64,000 nucleotides of DNA from Thalassolituus sp034111725 (GCF_034111725.1 NZ_JAWUWR010000079.1:1-64000), one strand, 5' to 3'. Shown: positions 16,633 to 26,433, counted from the first letter of the stretch. Numbers and translations are program-made. Notes: a model not told the origin generated them from the sequence alone.

Positions 16633-17825
16633 TGCGTTTGCTTCTTGTCCTGATGATGTCTGCCCTTGTGGGGGCATGTTCAAGCCAGTCGGTTAAATCA
16701 CCTACGCTACCGGATACGGATGGCAGTGTTGATTTATCTGTGAGCTGGCGCGCCACCTTAGGTAACGGGCCAGGAAGCAGCTACACGCGTTTGAAAGCCG
16801 TTGTGCAAGACGACACCGTCTACGCAGCAGATACATCGGGTGTTGTGTCTGCTTTGAACTTAGAGAACGGTCGCGAGCGCTGGAGCACACAATTGGATTT
16901 CGCCATTTTAGGTGGCGTCAGTGTTGCTGGTCAGCAGTTATTTGTAAGCACGAATGACGGCAGCCTAGCGTGCCTGGATACCGCGACGGGCGAGGTCGTT
17001 TGGACCACGCAATTGAGCAGTGAAGCCGTGTCACCTGCATCGACTGACGACGCCCGCGTGTTTGTGCAAACGGTCGATGGCCGTACCTCGGCGTTTGAAC
17101 GTATTGATGGTAAGCAAGCTTGGTCGTATCAAACCGCTGCGCCGGTGTTAACCGTGCGAGGTACGGGCGCGCCCGTCGTGCTAGAGCAATTAGTCGTTAC
17201 CGGTTTTGCTACTGGTAAGGTGGTGGGTCTAGATAAAGCTCTGGGTATTCCTCGTTGGAATGTACGCTTAGCATCCCCGGATGGTCGTTCTGAATTAGAG
17301 CGCTTGGTCGATGTTGATGGCGCACCTGTATGGGACAACGGTATTCTCTACGCTGCCGCGTATCACGGTAAAATTGCGGCGATTTCTCAAATGGGCGAAA
17401 CCATTTGGGAAGAAGACGGTTCTAGCTATACCAGCCCAGAGTTGGCGCTTGGTAGCTTGTATCTGACCTTAGACGACGACAGCATTCAGTCATACGACAT
17501 GATGAATGGTGCTAAGTCTTGGAAGCAAACTGGTTTAATGGGTCGCGAAGTCGGACAGGTGACTGCCATCGGTACGCAATTAGCGGTCGCTGATGGTGAA
17601 GGCTATGTTCATACCATGAGTCAAGTTGATGGCCATATAACGGGCCGTATTTTGTTACGTCCTCGTCCCATTCATATGAGCTTTCCAAATCAGGGCGAAG
17701 CCACTAACTGGCGCGTACTACGCGGTAAAAATTTTGGTATCCGTAGCACGCTAGTCGCGACGGATGTTGGCTTATTGGTATACACCAATACCGGTGAGCT
17801 ATTGTTATTGAACGTTGAGTCTTGA
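16632..17825 (+). CDS. bamB: Outer membrane protein assembly factor BamB
   Basis: BamB is a lipoprotein of the BAM complex that scaffolds BamA during insertion of outer-membrane barrels. The 397-residue product has a signal peptide with lipobox LVGAC (Cys 16), then repeated PQQ-like propeller blades with the pattern ALNLENGRERWST, CLDTATGEVVWTT and AFERIDGKQAWSY. This pattern predicts an eight-bladed beta-propeller in the periplasm. The start overlaps the yfgM stop by one base. der follows after 92 bases, including a small GGGCAGC/GCTGCCC hairpin without a T-tract. Confidence 0.95.
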   Translation: MRLLLVLMMSALVGACSSQSVKSPTLPDTDGSVDLSVSWRATLGNGPGSSYTRLKAVVQDDTVYAADTSGVVSALNLENGRERWSTQLDFAILGGVSVAGQQLFVSTNDGSLACLDTATGEVVWTTQLSSEAVSPASTDDARVFVQTVDGRTSAFERIDGKQAWSYQTAAPVLTVRGTGAPVVLEQLVVTGFATGKVVGLDKALGIPRWNVRLASPDGRSELERLVDVDGAPVWDNGILYAAAYHGKIAAISQMGETIWEEDGSSYTSPELALGSLYLTLDDDSIQSYDMMNGAKSWKQTGLMGREVGQVTAIGTQLAVADGEGYVHTMSQVDGHITGRILLRPRPIHMSFPNQGEATNWRVLRGKNFGIRSTLVATDVGLLVYTNTGELLLLNVES

Positions 17826-17917
17826 TTCGCGCTTAACGCGCGGATGAGAATGAGACTTTATATATGGGCAGCTAGGGCTGCCCGCAATTCGTGATATTTT
17901 TCTGAGGGTTCCTGAAG

Positions 17918-19417
17918 ATGGTTCCTGTCATAGCGCTGGTCGGGCGTCCGAACGTTGGTAAATCGACATTATTTAACCGCTTAACTAAAACCCGTGATGC
18001 ACTGGTTGCTGAGATTGCTGGATTAACACGCGATCGTAAATACGGTGAAGGCAAAGTGGGTGAGTATCCTTTTATTGTGATTGATACCGGTGGTATTAGT
18101 GGGCAAGAAGAGGGTATCGACGAGGCAATGGCCTCGCAGAGTTTTCAAGCGATAAAAGAAGCCGACATCATATTTTTTATGGTCGATGTGGGTGCTGGTA
18201 TTACTGTGGGTGATCGCATGATCGCCGATTATTTACGTCGTAGCGGTAAGTCTGCGTATTTAATTGCGAATAAAATCGACGGTAAAAACCCAGATGTTGT
18301 GCTTGCCGAATTCTTCGAATTAGGTATGGGTGAAGCGATTCCGATTGCTGCTGCGCATAACCGTGGTATCACCACATTAATCGATTACGTGATGGAGAAA
18401 CTTCATCCTAAAGTCGAGCCAGAAGAAGAAACCGGTTATCTACCGGATGAAGCTGAGCGTGCCATTGAACACGAACAGCTGAATATTAAAGGCACCAAAA
18501 TTGCCGTAGTAGGCCGTCCGAACGTTGGTAAATCGACACTGATTAACCGCTTCCTAGGTGAAGATCGTGTTGTGGTATACGACGAAGCAGGTACAACTCG
18601 TGACAGTATTTATATTCCGTATGAACGTCATGGTCAGGATTACACCCTGATTGATACGGCGGGTATTCGTCGTCGTAAAAACATTACCGAAGCGGCCGAA
18701 AAATTCTCGATTATTAAAACACTGCAAGCCATTCAAGATTGCCATGTGTGTATTTTAGTTTTGGATGCACGCCAAGGTATTGTTGAACAAGATTTACACA
18801 TGCTGAGCTTTGTTTTGAACTCAGGTCGTGCATTGGTTATCGCCATCAATAAATGGGACGGTATGGATGCCGATGATAAGCAGCGTGTAAAAGATGAAAT
18901 TGATCGTCGTTTTGGCTTTTTAACCTTTGCCGAAATGCACTTTATTTCTGCCTTGCACGGCACGGGTGTCGGCCATTTGTATGACTCTGTTGATCAGGCT
19001 TATGCATCAGCGATGGCGAAATGGCAAACCAATATGCTGACTCGCATTTTGGAAGATGCCGTTGGTAGCCATCAGCCACCGGTGGTTCGTGGGCGTCGAC
19101 CTAAGTTACGTTATGCTCACCAAGGTGGATCAAACCCACCAATTATCGTGGTACACGGTAACTTAGCTAATGACTTACCCGAAGATTATCGTCGTTACTT
19201 AGCCAATACTTTCCGTCGCGTATTAGAAATTAAAGGTACGCCGATCCGTTTTGAATTCCGCCAAGGTGAAAACCCATTTGCGGACAAAACTAAGGAAGTT
19301 AAACACAGTAGTCGTCGTCGTGCCGAAGCTGTTGAACGAACGGCAAACGTGCGTAAGAACAAGATTGAGAAAGCGCGTAAGCAGTTGAAAAAGACCTACC
19401 AAAAACCGAAAGGTTGA
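17918..19417 (+). CDS. der: Ribosome biogenesis GTPase Der (EngA)
   Basis: Der is an essential GTPase with two tandem G domains that acts in 50S ribosome maturation. The 499-residue product has two P-loops, both GRPNVGKSTL (near residues 9-18 and 203-212), the matching DTAG-type switch II motifs (DTGGI, DTAGI) and NKxD motifs (NKIDG, NKWDG). A KH-like domain covers about 390-470, and a Lys-rich tail ends in KKTYQKPKG. A GAGGG ribosome site precedes the ATG. A two-way terminator follows. Confidence 0.97.
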   Translation: MVPVIALVGRPNVGKSTLFNRLTKTRDALVAEIAGLTRDRKYGEGKVGEYPFIVIDTGGISGQEEGIDEAMASQSFQAIKEADIIFFMVDVGAGITVGDRMIADYLRRSGKSAYLIANKIDGKNPDVVLAEFFELGMGEAIPIAAAHNRGITTLIDYVMEKLHPKVEPEEETGYLPDEAERAIEHEQLNIKGTKIAVVGRPNVGKSTLINRFLGEDRVVVYDEAGTTRDSIYIPYERHGQDYTLIDTAGIRRRKNITEAAEKFSIIKTLQAIQDCHVCILVLDARQGIVEQDLHMLSFVLNSGRALVIAINKWDGMDADDKQRVKDEIDRRFGFLTFAEMHFISALHGTGVGHLYDSVDQAYASAMAKWQTNMLTRILEDAVGSHQPPVVRGRRPKLRYAHQGGSNPPIIVVHGNLANDLPEDYRRYLANTFRRVLEIKGTPIRFEFRQGENPFADKTKEVKHSSRRRAEAVERTANVRKNKIEKARKQLKKTYQKPKG

Positions 19418-19441
19418 AGTAACGCCGCTTCGGATTGAATT

Positions 19442-19470
19442 AAAAAACCCGCTTAAATGCGGGTTTTTTA
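19442..19470. terminator. Bidirectional terminator between der and the crotonase gene
   Basis: Stem CCCGC (19448-19452)/GCGGG (19459-19463) is extended by flanking A and T tracts. It sits between convergent genes and can serve both. Confidence 0.85.
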
Positions 19471-19489
19471 ATTCAGGGGTCGTGTTCGT

Positions 19490-20269
19490 TTACTTGCCAG
19501 TAAACTTTGCTTCACGGCGCTGCATAAACGACATCACGCCTTCACGTGCATCGGCGCTGGCAATGATGTCTGGCATGTCATCAAATACATGAGATAGCGC
19601 CATGGCATCGCCTTCAATGCGCGCCAGTTTGGATGAACGCAATGCTGCCTGCACACCTAACGGTGCTGCTGCCGCTATTTTTGCTGCGATTTCGTGTGCT
19701 TTATTTGCCAGTTCATCGGCGCTACAAAGTTCTTGTACCATGCCCCAGTCATAGGCTTGCTGTCCGGTAAATTCATCGCCGGTTAATAGATACCGCTGCG
19801 CTCGTCCCCAGCCAATTTCTTCGGGCAAGCGCACGGTGCCGCCACCGCAAGGGTAGATGCCACGTTTAACTTCAAGTTGGGCAAAACGAGTTTCGGGTGT
19901 GGCTATACGAATATCGGTATTGAGTAACAGCTCTAGACCACTGGTGTAGCACAGACCTTGAGCGGCAATAATCAGCGGCTTGCTTAGATGTTGACCGCTA
20001 ATGCCATAAGGGTCGAGTTCATCGTCTGCTAGCGCTGGCATGACACCCTTGGCGAATATTGGTGCCCATTTATCGAGTTCTAGCCCCGAGGTAAAATGTT
20101 TACCGTTGGCGAGCAAAATACCCACCCGCAATTCAGGATCATGTTCGAGCTGATAAAGAGCTTTGGCTAAACGTTTAAACGTATCAACGTCGAGAGCATT
20201 GTATTTTTCAGGACGATTAAACGTCATGGTTAAAATATGTTCGCTGGCATTAATCAGTAAGCTACTCAT
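19490..20269 (-). CDS. Enoyl-CoA hydratase/isomerase (crotonase) family protein
   Basis: The 259-residue product has the crotonase fold pattern: NRPEKYNALDVDTF near the start, an oxyanion-hole segment KHFTSGLELD near 57-66 and a second, CYTSGLELLLNTD, near 109-121. The family block QLEVKRGIYPCGGGTVRL follows. Both glutamates that serve catalysis in enoyl-CoA hydratases have counterparts here, so hydratase activity is possible. The substrate cannot be read from the sequence. It lies 12 bases after the acyl-CoA dehydrogenase on the same strand, so the pair probably act in one beta-oxidation-like pathway. Confidence 0.85.
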   Translation of the reverse strand: MSSLLINASEHILTMTFNRPEKYNALDVDTFKRLAKALYQLEHDPELRVGILLANGKHFTSGLELDKWAPIFAKGVMPALADDELDPYGISGQHLSKPLIIAAQGLCYTSGLELLLNTDIRIATPETRFAQLEVKRGIYPCGGGTVRLPEEIGWGRAQRYLLTGDEFTGQQAYDWGMVQELCSADELANKAHEIAAKIAAAAPLGVQAALRSSKLARIEGDAMALSHVFDDMPDIIASADAREGVMSFMQRREAKFTGK

Positions 20270-20281
20270 GGTGTTTATCCT

Positions 20282-22072
20282 TTAAAACCAGTTGTCTTGC
20301 ATATCTAAACAAGTGCGATCAAAGCTCGTTAATAAATGCGCTTGATGTTCCACTTCTGGCAACTCCCACAAAATAAAATAGCGCGCGGCTTGGATTTTTC
20401 CGGCCATGAAATCGGTATCTTCTTTTGATTCAGAATTGCCAAAGGCTGATACAGCCTTTTCAGCCATTTCTAACCACAGCCAGGCGATAATGCACTTACC
20501 CATCATGTCGAGATATAGCGCAGAGTTGGCCAAGCCTTCTTTTACTTTTCCGCTTTGCAGTGCAGAGCCTAATGCCAGTGTGGTTTGCATTAGGGTGTTG
20601 ATGTGTTTTTGATAGACCCCGACTAGTTCGCTTAGCTCGCTGTGTTTACCGGCAGCATGCATCGTTTTTTGAATACGTTTTAGCAATAGCTTTTGTCCTG
20701 CGCCGTTTTCTTGCCACAGTTTGCGACCTAATAGATCCAACGATTGAATACCGTGTGTGCCTTCATGTATTGGATTTAACCGGTTATCGCGATAACACTG
20801 TTCAACAGGGTACTCACGGGTATAACCCGCACCACCTAAGACTTGAATCGCAAGATCATTGGCACGTGGGCCATAAAACGATGGAAAGGATTTCACTACC
20901 GGAGTAAGTAGATCTAGCAAGCGTCCGGCATCCTCATCGCTCCCAGCTTCTTGCTCATCGACTAAACGTGCTGCAAGCATACATAACGCCAGAGAGCCTT
21001 CTACATAGGATTTTTGCGCTAGCAGCATACGTCGTACGTCAGCGTGCTCGATAATATTGATCTGTTTACTTTGTGGGTCTTTCTCGTCAGGACGACGGCC
21101 TTGAGGACGATTTCGGGCGTAATCGAGTGATTCCATATAACCGCGATAACCAATAGCCGCAGCGCCTAAACCAACCCCTATGCGAGCTGCGTTCATCATT
21201 TTGAACATGTAGCTCAGTCCTCGCCCAGCTTCACCGATTAGATAGCCGTGACAGTCATCTTTTTCGCCAAACGACAGTACCGTTGACGTGGTGCCACGAT
21301 AGCCCATTTTGTGCAGTAAACCGGCCAATTGCACATCGTTGCGTTGGATGGGTTCTCCGGCCTCATTGGTGATGAATTTAGGCACCAAAAATAGCGAAAT
21401 GCCTTTAACGCCTTGTGGCGCTCCCTGAATACGCGCAATAACCAAATGTATAATGTTGTTGGTGATGTCTTGGTCGCCGCCAGAGATATACATCTTCTGG
21501 CCTTTAATACGATAGCTACCGTCCTCGTGAGGAATGGCTTTAGTGGTTAAATCGCCGAGTGATGAGCCGACGTCTGGCTCAGTTAACGCCATTGTACCGG
21601 CACTGCGGCCGTCGAACATTGCTGGTAGGTAGCGACTTTTTTGTTCGTCACTGCCAAAGGCATTGATTAAGTTGGCGGCCGCCATGGTTAAAAAAGGGTA
21701 GCCAGCGGTTGATGGGTTCGCGGCAGTGAAGTATGCCATACACGCGCTATGAACCAAGGCTGGCAGCTGCATGCCGCCATCGTCATAACAATGACGGGCA
21801 GACAATAATCCTGAATCAGCAAAATGTTGCCATGCAGTTTTTACTTCTGGAATGGTGGTAACGCGTTCACCATCAAACTGTGGCTCGTTGGCATCCGCCT
21901 TCGCGTTATGCGGTAAAAAGTAATCGGTAGCAATACGTTCGGCAGTGGTCAGCACGCTATCAAAAGTGGTGCGGTCGTGTTCTTGATAAGCAGGTAACTG
22001 GCAAAGTTCTTCGGCGTTGAATACGGTATTCAGTAAAAAATCCATATCCTTCGAGCTAATAAGTTGCGGCAT
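20282..22072 (-). CDS. Acyl-CoA dehydrogenase (long, with C-terminal extension domain)
   Basis: This FAD enzyme oxidises acyl-CoA to 2-enoyl-CoA. I chose the ATG at 22072 (MPQLISSKDMDFLLNTVF), which has GGAG at eight-base spacing and gives 596 residues, the usual size of this subfamily; an upstream in-frame ATG at 22147 has no ribosome site. Motifs include the FAD/substrate segment MALTEPDVGSSLGDLTTKA, KMYISGGDQD, and LAIQVLGGAGYTREYPVEQCYRD, followed by IHEGTHGIQSLDLLGRK. A C-terminal helical domain of about 130 residues follows. It pairs with the crotonase gene and is divergent from a GlxA-type regulator that may control both. Confidence 0.9.
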   Translation of the reverse strand: MPQLISSKDMDFLLNTVFNAEELCQLPAYQEHDRTTFDSVLTTAERIATDYFLPHNAKADANEPQFDGERVTTIPEVKTAWQHFADSGLLSARHCYDDGGMQLPALVHSACMAYFTAANPSTAGYPFLTMAAANLINAFGSDEQKSRYLPAMFDGRSAGTMALTEPDVGSSLGDLTTKAIPHEDGSYRIKGQKMYISGGDQDITNNIIHLVIARIQGAPQGVKGISLFLVPKFITNEAGEPIQRNDVQLAGLLHKMGYRGTTSTVLSFGEKDDCHGYLIGEAGRGLSYMFKMMNAARIGVGLGAAAIGYRGYMESLDYARNRPQGRRPDEKDPQSKQINIIEHADVRRMLLAQKSYVEGSLALCMLAARLVDEQEAGSDEDAGRLLDLLTPVVKSFPSFYGPRANDLAIQVLGGAGYTREYPVEQCYRDNRLNPIHEGTHGIQSLDLLGRKLWQENGAGQKLLLKRIQKTMHAAGKHSELSELVGVYQKHINTLMQTTLALGSALQSGKVKEGLANSALYLDMMGKCIIAWLWLEMAEKAVSAFGNSESKEDTDFMAGKIQAARYFILWELPEVEHQAHLLTSFDRTCLDMQDNWF

Positions 22073-22199
22073 GCGTGTTGCTCCCGATAAGCGTAAAGCC
22101 AAAAAGTCTGGCGTCTTGTCTCTTTTTACCAGTATCGGGCTTGTCATGCCGACTGGTAATTGTCAATATAGCCACAGATAAAGCCATTAGTGACAGATT

Positions 22200-23180
22200 A
22201 TGCAAAACATCGTCGTTGTAGGATTTCATAAAGCATTGGCATCGGCTATTACCGGTGTCGCTGACTTATTGGGCTTGGCCGGTGTTTCTTGGAATCGAAT
22301 TCAAGGTGAAGAACCCGAGCGTTTATTTAATGTGCGTATTGCCAGTCCTGATGGCGAGCCTATTCGTTGTATCAATGGCTTGATGCTTGGTGCACACATG
22401 AGCTACGACCAGATTACCTCCGCGGACGCTTTGATCGTGCCCTCCATTGGTGGTGTATTTGAAGAAGTGTTAGCGAATGCAGCCCCTACGTTGGAATTAC
22501 TACGCCGCGCAGACCGCAATGGCTGGGTTATAGCGGGCAATTGCACGGGTAACTTTCTGTTGGCCGAAGCCGGAATTCTCGATGGTCGCAGTGCGACGAC
22601 ACACTGGGGCTTTAAAGAACAATTCGAACAACGCTATCCTAAGGTTGATTTAAAAGCGGATCAGCTAATCACGCGCGATGCTCATATTTATTGTGCGGGT
22701 GGTGGCTTAGCTTGGTTCGATTTAGGTTTGCATATTATTGAGCGCACGGAAGGTTTTGAGGTCGCTATCCAAACTGCAAAGGCCTTCGTTATTGATTATC
22801 GCCGTGACAGCCAATTAACCTATTCATTGATGCGCTTAGCGAAACCGCATAAAGACGATCTAGTGAAAGACGTGCAGGCATGGTTGGATGAGCACTATTC
22901 TGAAACCGTGACCGTCGAGGCGCTTGCCGACCGGTTTAATGTGTCCAAACGTACGATCATTCGTCGCTTTAACTCTGCCCTTGATATGCCGCCAAATACC
23001 TACGTGCAGTCGATCCGTATCGAGGCTGCGCAAAAGCTATTAGAAGAAACTGAACGCACCGTTGATGTGGTCATGAATGATGTAGGCTACGATGATGCGA
23101 GTTCATTCAGGCGTTTGTTTCGCAAGAAAACTGGTCTTACACCCACAGAGTATCGTCGCCGCTTTAGCCGCCGTTTTTAG
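22200..23180 (+). CDS. GlxA-type transcriptional regulator (DJ-1/PfpI + AraC HTH)
   Basis: The 326-residue product combines an N-terminal class I glutamine-amidotransferase-like (DJ-1/PfpI) domain (about 1-190) with a C-terminal AraC/XylS DNA-binding domain (about 215-326). In the first, AGNCTGNFLLAEAGILDGR carries the nucleophile-elbow Cys, followed by THW. In the second, the two HTH motifs are visible as VTVEALADRFNVSKRTIIRRF and VDVVMNDVGYDDASSFRRLFRK. Such proteins usually activate catabolic genes on sensing a metabolite. It is divergent from the acyl-CoA dehydrogenase gene, its most likely target. Ligand unknown. Confidence 0.88.
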   Translation: MQNIVVVGFHKALASAITGVADLLGLAGVSWNRIQGEEPERLFNVRIASPDGEPIRCINGLMLGAHMSYDQITSADALIVPSIGGVFEEVLANAAPTLELLRRADRNGWVIAGNCTGNFLLAEAGILDGRSATTHWGFKEQFEQRYPKVDLKADQLITRDAHIYCAGGGLAWFDLGLHIIERTEGFEVAIQTAKAFVIDYRRDSQLTYSLMRLAKPHKDDLVKDVQAWLDEHYSETVTVEALADRFNVSKRTIIRRFNSALDMPPNTYVQSIRIEAAQKLLEETERTVDVVMNDVGYDDASSFRRLFRKKTGLTPTEYRRRFSRRF

Positions 23181-23265
23181 TTTGAGTAGTCATGAAACGT
23201 ATTCTTCAATGACCAATTAAGCATAAAACGGTATCCTGCCTCTCGAATTATTATGGGGCAGTGTA

Positions 23266-23928
23266 ATGAGTTTTTTACGACAGAACGCTGATTGGCTAAG
23301 CATGCTTTTTTTAGCCGCCATCTTTGTTGCTTTCCCGCAGATAGACTTAGCTATTAGCGCTACTTTCTATGATCCTGTTAGCCATTCTTGGCCATACGCT
23401 CATCATCCTGTTACGGATTCTATTTACGCCTTATTTCGTTATGCACCCCATGTAATCGTACCAACACTTTTGATCGTGATTGGCCTTACGTTTGTTAAAA
23501 GGGGAGTGGATGTTAGGCAGCGTCAGCCGTGGCTTTTTCTGTTACTGGTTCTACTTATTGGCCCAGGTATTATTGTTCATGGTGTGTTCAAAGAGGGTTT
23601 TGACCGCAGTCGCCCTAAAAATATTGAACAATTTGATGGCCCAAATACCTTCACCCCCGCATTTGTTATTTCCAATCATTGTTCAAAGGGCTGCAACTCA
23701 TTCGTTAGCGGCCATTCGGCTATGGGCTTTTGGTTTATTGCCTTTGCGTGGGTGCTGCGTCGCCGCAGTTGGTTCTGGTTTGGGATAGCCGTTGGGGCGG
23801 TTGTTAGCGCGACGCGCATTGTTCAGGGAGGGCATTTCTTGAGTGATACGATATTTGCAGGCTACGTTTGTTACTTTACCTGCCGCGCGTTGGGATACTG
23901 GCTTCTAGGATTTAGCAGGCCAACATAA
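23266..23928 (+). CDS. PAP2-family membrane phosphatase
   Basis: The 220-residue integral membrane protein carries the three phosphatidic-acid-phosphatase type 2 motifs: KEGFDRSRP near 115-123, FVSGHSAMGF near 146-155 with the catalytic SGH, and RIVQGGHFLSD near 184-194. Five or six hydrophobic segments surround them, so the active site faces the periplasm. The substrate could be an undecaprenyl, phosphatidylglycerol or lipid A phosphate. The extended loop between motifs 1 and 2, with two Cys, resembles LpxE/YeiU-like lipid phosphatases, but this is not decisive. It stands alone. Confidence 0.85.
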   Translation: MSFLRQNADWLSMLFLAAIFVAFPQIDLAISATFYDPVSHSWPYAHHPVTDSIYALFRYAPHVIVPTLLIVIGLTFVKRGVDVRQRQPWLFLLLVLLIGPGIIVHGVFKEGFDRSRPKNIEQFDGPNTFTPAFVISNHCSKGCNSFVSGHSAMGFWFIAFAWVLRRRSWFWFGIAVGAVVSATRIVQGGHFLSDTIFAGYVCYFTCRALGYWLLGFSRPT

Positions 23929-24031
23929 CGTTACAATGTCCTGACAAAAGTAACTCTTGGCGCAGGATGTTACTTTTATGGCCATTAAGGGCCTGTTTTA
24001 CGGTATTGAGTTGGGTAGAATGTGAGAATAG

Positions 24032-24086
24032 GTTCTGACATAGGATCCTTATCTCCACTTTGCCCAGCGTCAGCTGGGTTTTTTAT
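24032..24086 (+). ncRNA. Candidate small RNA ending in a free-standing terminator
   Basis: The terminator at 24063-24084 (CCCAGC, loop GTCA, GCTGGG, six Ts) lies 135 bases beyond the PAP2 stop with no ORF leading into it. A -10-like TAGAAT begins near 24014, though its -35 is weak. Nearby, 23946-23977 contains an AAAGTAAC/GTTACTTT inverted repeat. This could be a short sRNA or simply the late terminator of the PAP2 transcript. I favour neither strongly. Confidence 0.25.
24063..24085 (+). terminator. Rho-independent terminator downstream of the PAP2 gene
   Basis: Six-base-pair GC-rich stem CCCAGC/GCTGGG with a four-base loop, followed by TTTTTTATTT. Confidence 0.8.
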
Positions 24087-24156
24087 TTGTGACACAGCTG
24101 CTGTGTTTTTGGGTGGCCACAGATGCAGCCACCTTTTCTGTTCGCTGAAATTGCGA

Positions 24157-24984
24157 TTACTGCGCTTCGATGCCGACCACCAACCAAGGTGAGTCGTCGC
24201 TGTTCAGATCTCGCTCTAAATGCCAAACATCGAAAATACCATCTTCTGATTTTTCTAACTCGTCGCGGCAGCGTCCCTTAAATAAGATACTGATATGACG
24301 AATGCCATCGCTTTCTTCAGCGCGCACAATCTCAGCTTCAAGATCAAGTACTTCGGTCTTCGGTGGCACCATCAAACGATTACGCTGCGCAGCTAACGCG
24401 GAATAAAGGTCAGTGGCCACATATTCACGGATCAAATCAAGGTTGCCGTCATTCCATGCTTGCTGCACTAAGCGGTAGTGCTCTAGCGAACCATCAATAA
24501 AGCCACGAATATCGAAGTTCTCTGGCAGATCGATCGGAGCTTGGTGGCTATCATCTTGATGGTTATTGCCTTGAAAAGAAGACGCGCTGTTCGTGTCTGG
24601 TGTTTGATCAAAGTTCTGTCTTGCATGTCCGGCATGTGCTGGTTGCGGCCCGCGCATACCTTTTAACAAACGCATTATGACGAAGAAGGCACCTGCCAAC
24701 AGTAAGATATCCATCAATTGAATGCCTTCAAATGCACCACTGCCCAACAGGTAAGCGAATATGCCACCGGCAAGTAAACCACCCAGCATGCCACCCATAA
24801 GTCCGCCTTTACGAGCTGGCTGATTAGATGCAGGCTGCGAAGAGGGCTTTGCTGGTTGAGCGTTCTTGTAAGGTGTGCTGAATGTTTTGCCAAAGCCGCC
24901 ACCGCCAAAGCGCTTAGCTTGAGCCTCCCCACTGACGCTGATTAAAAATATAAATGCAGAAAAAATGGTCAAAAAGGTCTTCAT
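24157..24984 (-). CDS. Tim44-like domain membrane protein
   Basis: The 275-residue product starts at the ATG at 24984, where GAGG sits five bases upstream; the open frame upstream to 25059 lacks such a site. It has a signal peptide ending near GEAQA, a Gly/Phe- and Gln/Pro-rich stretch, a Gly-rich hydrophobic pair of helices (MGGMLGGLLAGGIFAYLLG and LLLAGAFFVIMRLL), then a C-terminal Tim44-like domain (about 155-275, DLPENFDIRGFIDGSLEHY onward). Bacterial Tim44-like proteins have no settled role; they probably act at the inner membrane. It stands alone, in 5' position to earP on the opposite strand. Confidence 0.8.
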   Translation of the reverse strand: MKTFLTIFSAFIFLISVSGEAQAKRFGGGGFGKTFSTPYKNAQPAKPSSQPASNQPARKGGLMGGMLGGLLAGGIFAYLLGSGAFEGIQLMDILLLAGAFFVIMRLLKGMRGPQPAHAGHARQNFDQTPDTNSASSFQGNNHQDDSHQAPIDLPENFDIRGFIDGSLEHYRLVQQAWNDGNLDLIREYVATDLYSALAAQRNRLMVPPKTEVLDLEAEIVRAEESDGIRHISILFKGRCRDELEKSEDGIFDVWHLERDLNSDDSPWLVVGIEAQ

Positions 24985-25267
24985 ATTAGCCTCATCATTG
25001 AGCAGGGAGATAACCCTAGTTCTTGTATGGATAAATTCGTTGCTGCGGTTTTGCCGCATGTCAGTGCTTTGATGTTAACGCAAAAAAAGAATGAGTGTGC
25101 ACTTGTTAATGTGTTCGAGTGTTAAATAGACGCTTTAGTTTCCCTCCGTTATTGATCGTCTGAGCTTGTTATGTCGAGCTGCCATTTCTCTATACCTTTT
25201 GATTTTTAATCAGTCGGTTTATCAATAACCTCGACGTATACTAGCGGTTTTATATTTAGGGTTTCTT

Positions 25268-26401
25268 ATGCGCTTGCAGTGGCACATATTCTGTCGAGTT
25301 GTTGATAATTTCGGCGATATCGGTGTGTGTTGGCGCTTAGCTCAGCAGCTCGTACGCGAGCACCAGCAAGTGCTGACCTTATGGGTTGACGATCTCAATA
25401 GCTTCAACGCGATCTGCCCTAATGCCTCCACCATAGCGGCAGAGCAAATCGTCAACGGAGTGCTCGTTAGGCATTGGCAAGAAATTATAGATGTTAGCTT
25501 AGCTACGCATGCAGATGTGGTTGTTGAAGCGTTTGCATGTGATTTGCCCGAAGCTTGGTTGGCGAGCATGGCGCAACGCGAACCGCAGCCGCAATGGCTT
25601 AATCTTGAGTACTTAAGCGCTGAAGCTTGGACCTTAGATTGTCATCTAGGGTGTTCGCCATTAGCGGGTATGCAGCGGGTGTTTTTCTTTCCTGGCTTTG
25701 CGGCCGGAAGTGGCGGCGTTTTAATCGACAATGAATTACTCGCGACAGCAGAGAAATTAAAATCTGCAACGACTCAGCAAACCTTCCTCGCCTCGCTGGG
25801 TGTCATTGAAGAAGGTTTATTTGAGCGCCGTATTTCTCTCTTTGCCTACGAAAATCCAGCGGTCGAAACACTGTTGACGGCGTTGGCTAACGATCTAACT
25901 ACCAGTCACTTATTGGTGCCAACGGGTCGAGTGACTGCCGATGTAGAACGTTGGTTGGGCAGGGCATTGATAGAGGGCGTTTCGCTGCAGCGCGGATCGC
26001 TAACCATTACCGCTTTGCCTTTTATGTCGCAATTAGAGTACGACGGCCTATTGGCGATCTGTGACTTTAACTGTGTTCGTGGCGAAGAATCCTTTGTGCG
26101 CTCTCAGGTGCTCGGAAAGCCAACGCTGTGGCACATTTACCCTCAAGATGACAATGCTCATATCGACAAGCTAGAAGCGTTTTTAGAGGTGTATTTGGGT
26201 AATGTTGACGCAGATTTAGGAGGCCATATTTCAGCCTTGAGTTTGCATTGGAATCAGGTGCATAGCGCTAATGGTGATTGGCCAGCCGTGTTGCAACACC
26301 TGCCAATTTGGCAGCAACATGCCGAGGGCTGGCGACAACACCTTATGTCTAACGGTGACCTTGCATCAAATCTGGTGACGTACGTTAAAAACAGAGTATA
26401 G
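25268..26401 (+). CDS. earP: EF-P arginine rhamnosyltransferase EarP
   Basis: EarP transfers rhamnose from dTDP-rhamnose to Arg32 of elongation factor P, activating it for translation of polyproline stretches. The 377-residue product has the family N-terminus WHIFCRVVDNFGDIGVCWRL (containing the catalytic Asp in NFGDIG) and the C-terminal nucleotide-binding motif RGEESFVRSQ near 277-286. A -10-like TATACT lies about 30 bases upstream. It is immediately followed by efp, whose Arg32 is present, so substrate and enzyme are encoded together. Confidence 0.94.
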   Translation: MRLQWHIFCRVVDNFGDIGVCWRLAQQLVREHQQVLTLWVDDLNSFNAICPNASTIAAEQIVNGVLVRHWQEIIDVSLATHADVVVEAFACDLPEAWLASMAQREPQPQWLNLEYLSAEAWTLDCHLGCSPLAGMQRVFFFPGFAAGSGGVLIDNELLATAEKLKSATTQQTFLASLGVIEEGLFERRISLFAYENPAVETLLTALANDLTTSHLLVPTGRVTADVERWLGRALIEGVSLQRGSLTITALPFMSQLEYDGLLAICDFNCVRGEESFVRSQVLGKPTLWHIYPQDDNAHIDKLEAFLEVYLGNVDADLGGHISALSLHWNQVHSANGDWPAVLQHLPIWQQHAEGWRQHLMSNGDLASNLVTYVKNRV

Positions 26402-26433
26402 TGCTGGCGATTTTTCTTTAATCGGTAACCGCT

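Noticed and set aside
22073..22147. Upstream start of the acyl-CoA dehydrogenase
   Set aside because: No ribosome site before 22147, whereas 22072 has GGAG at good spacing and gives the usual length.
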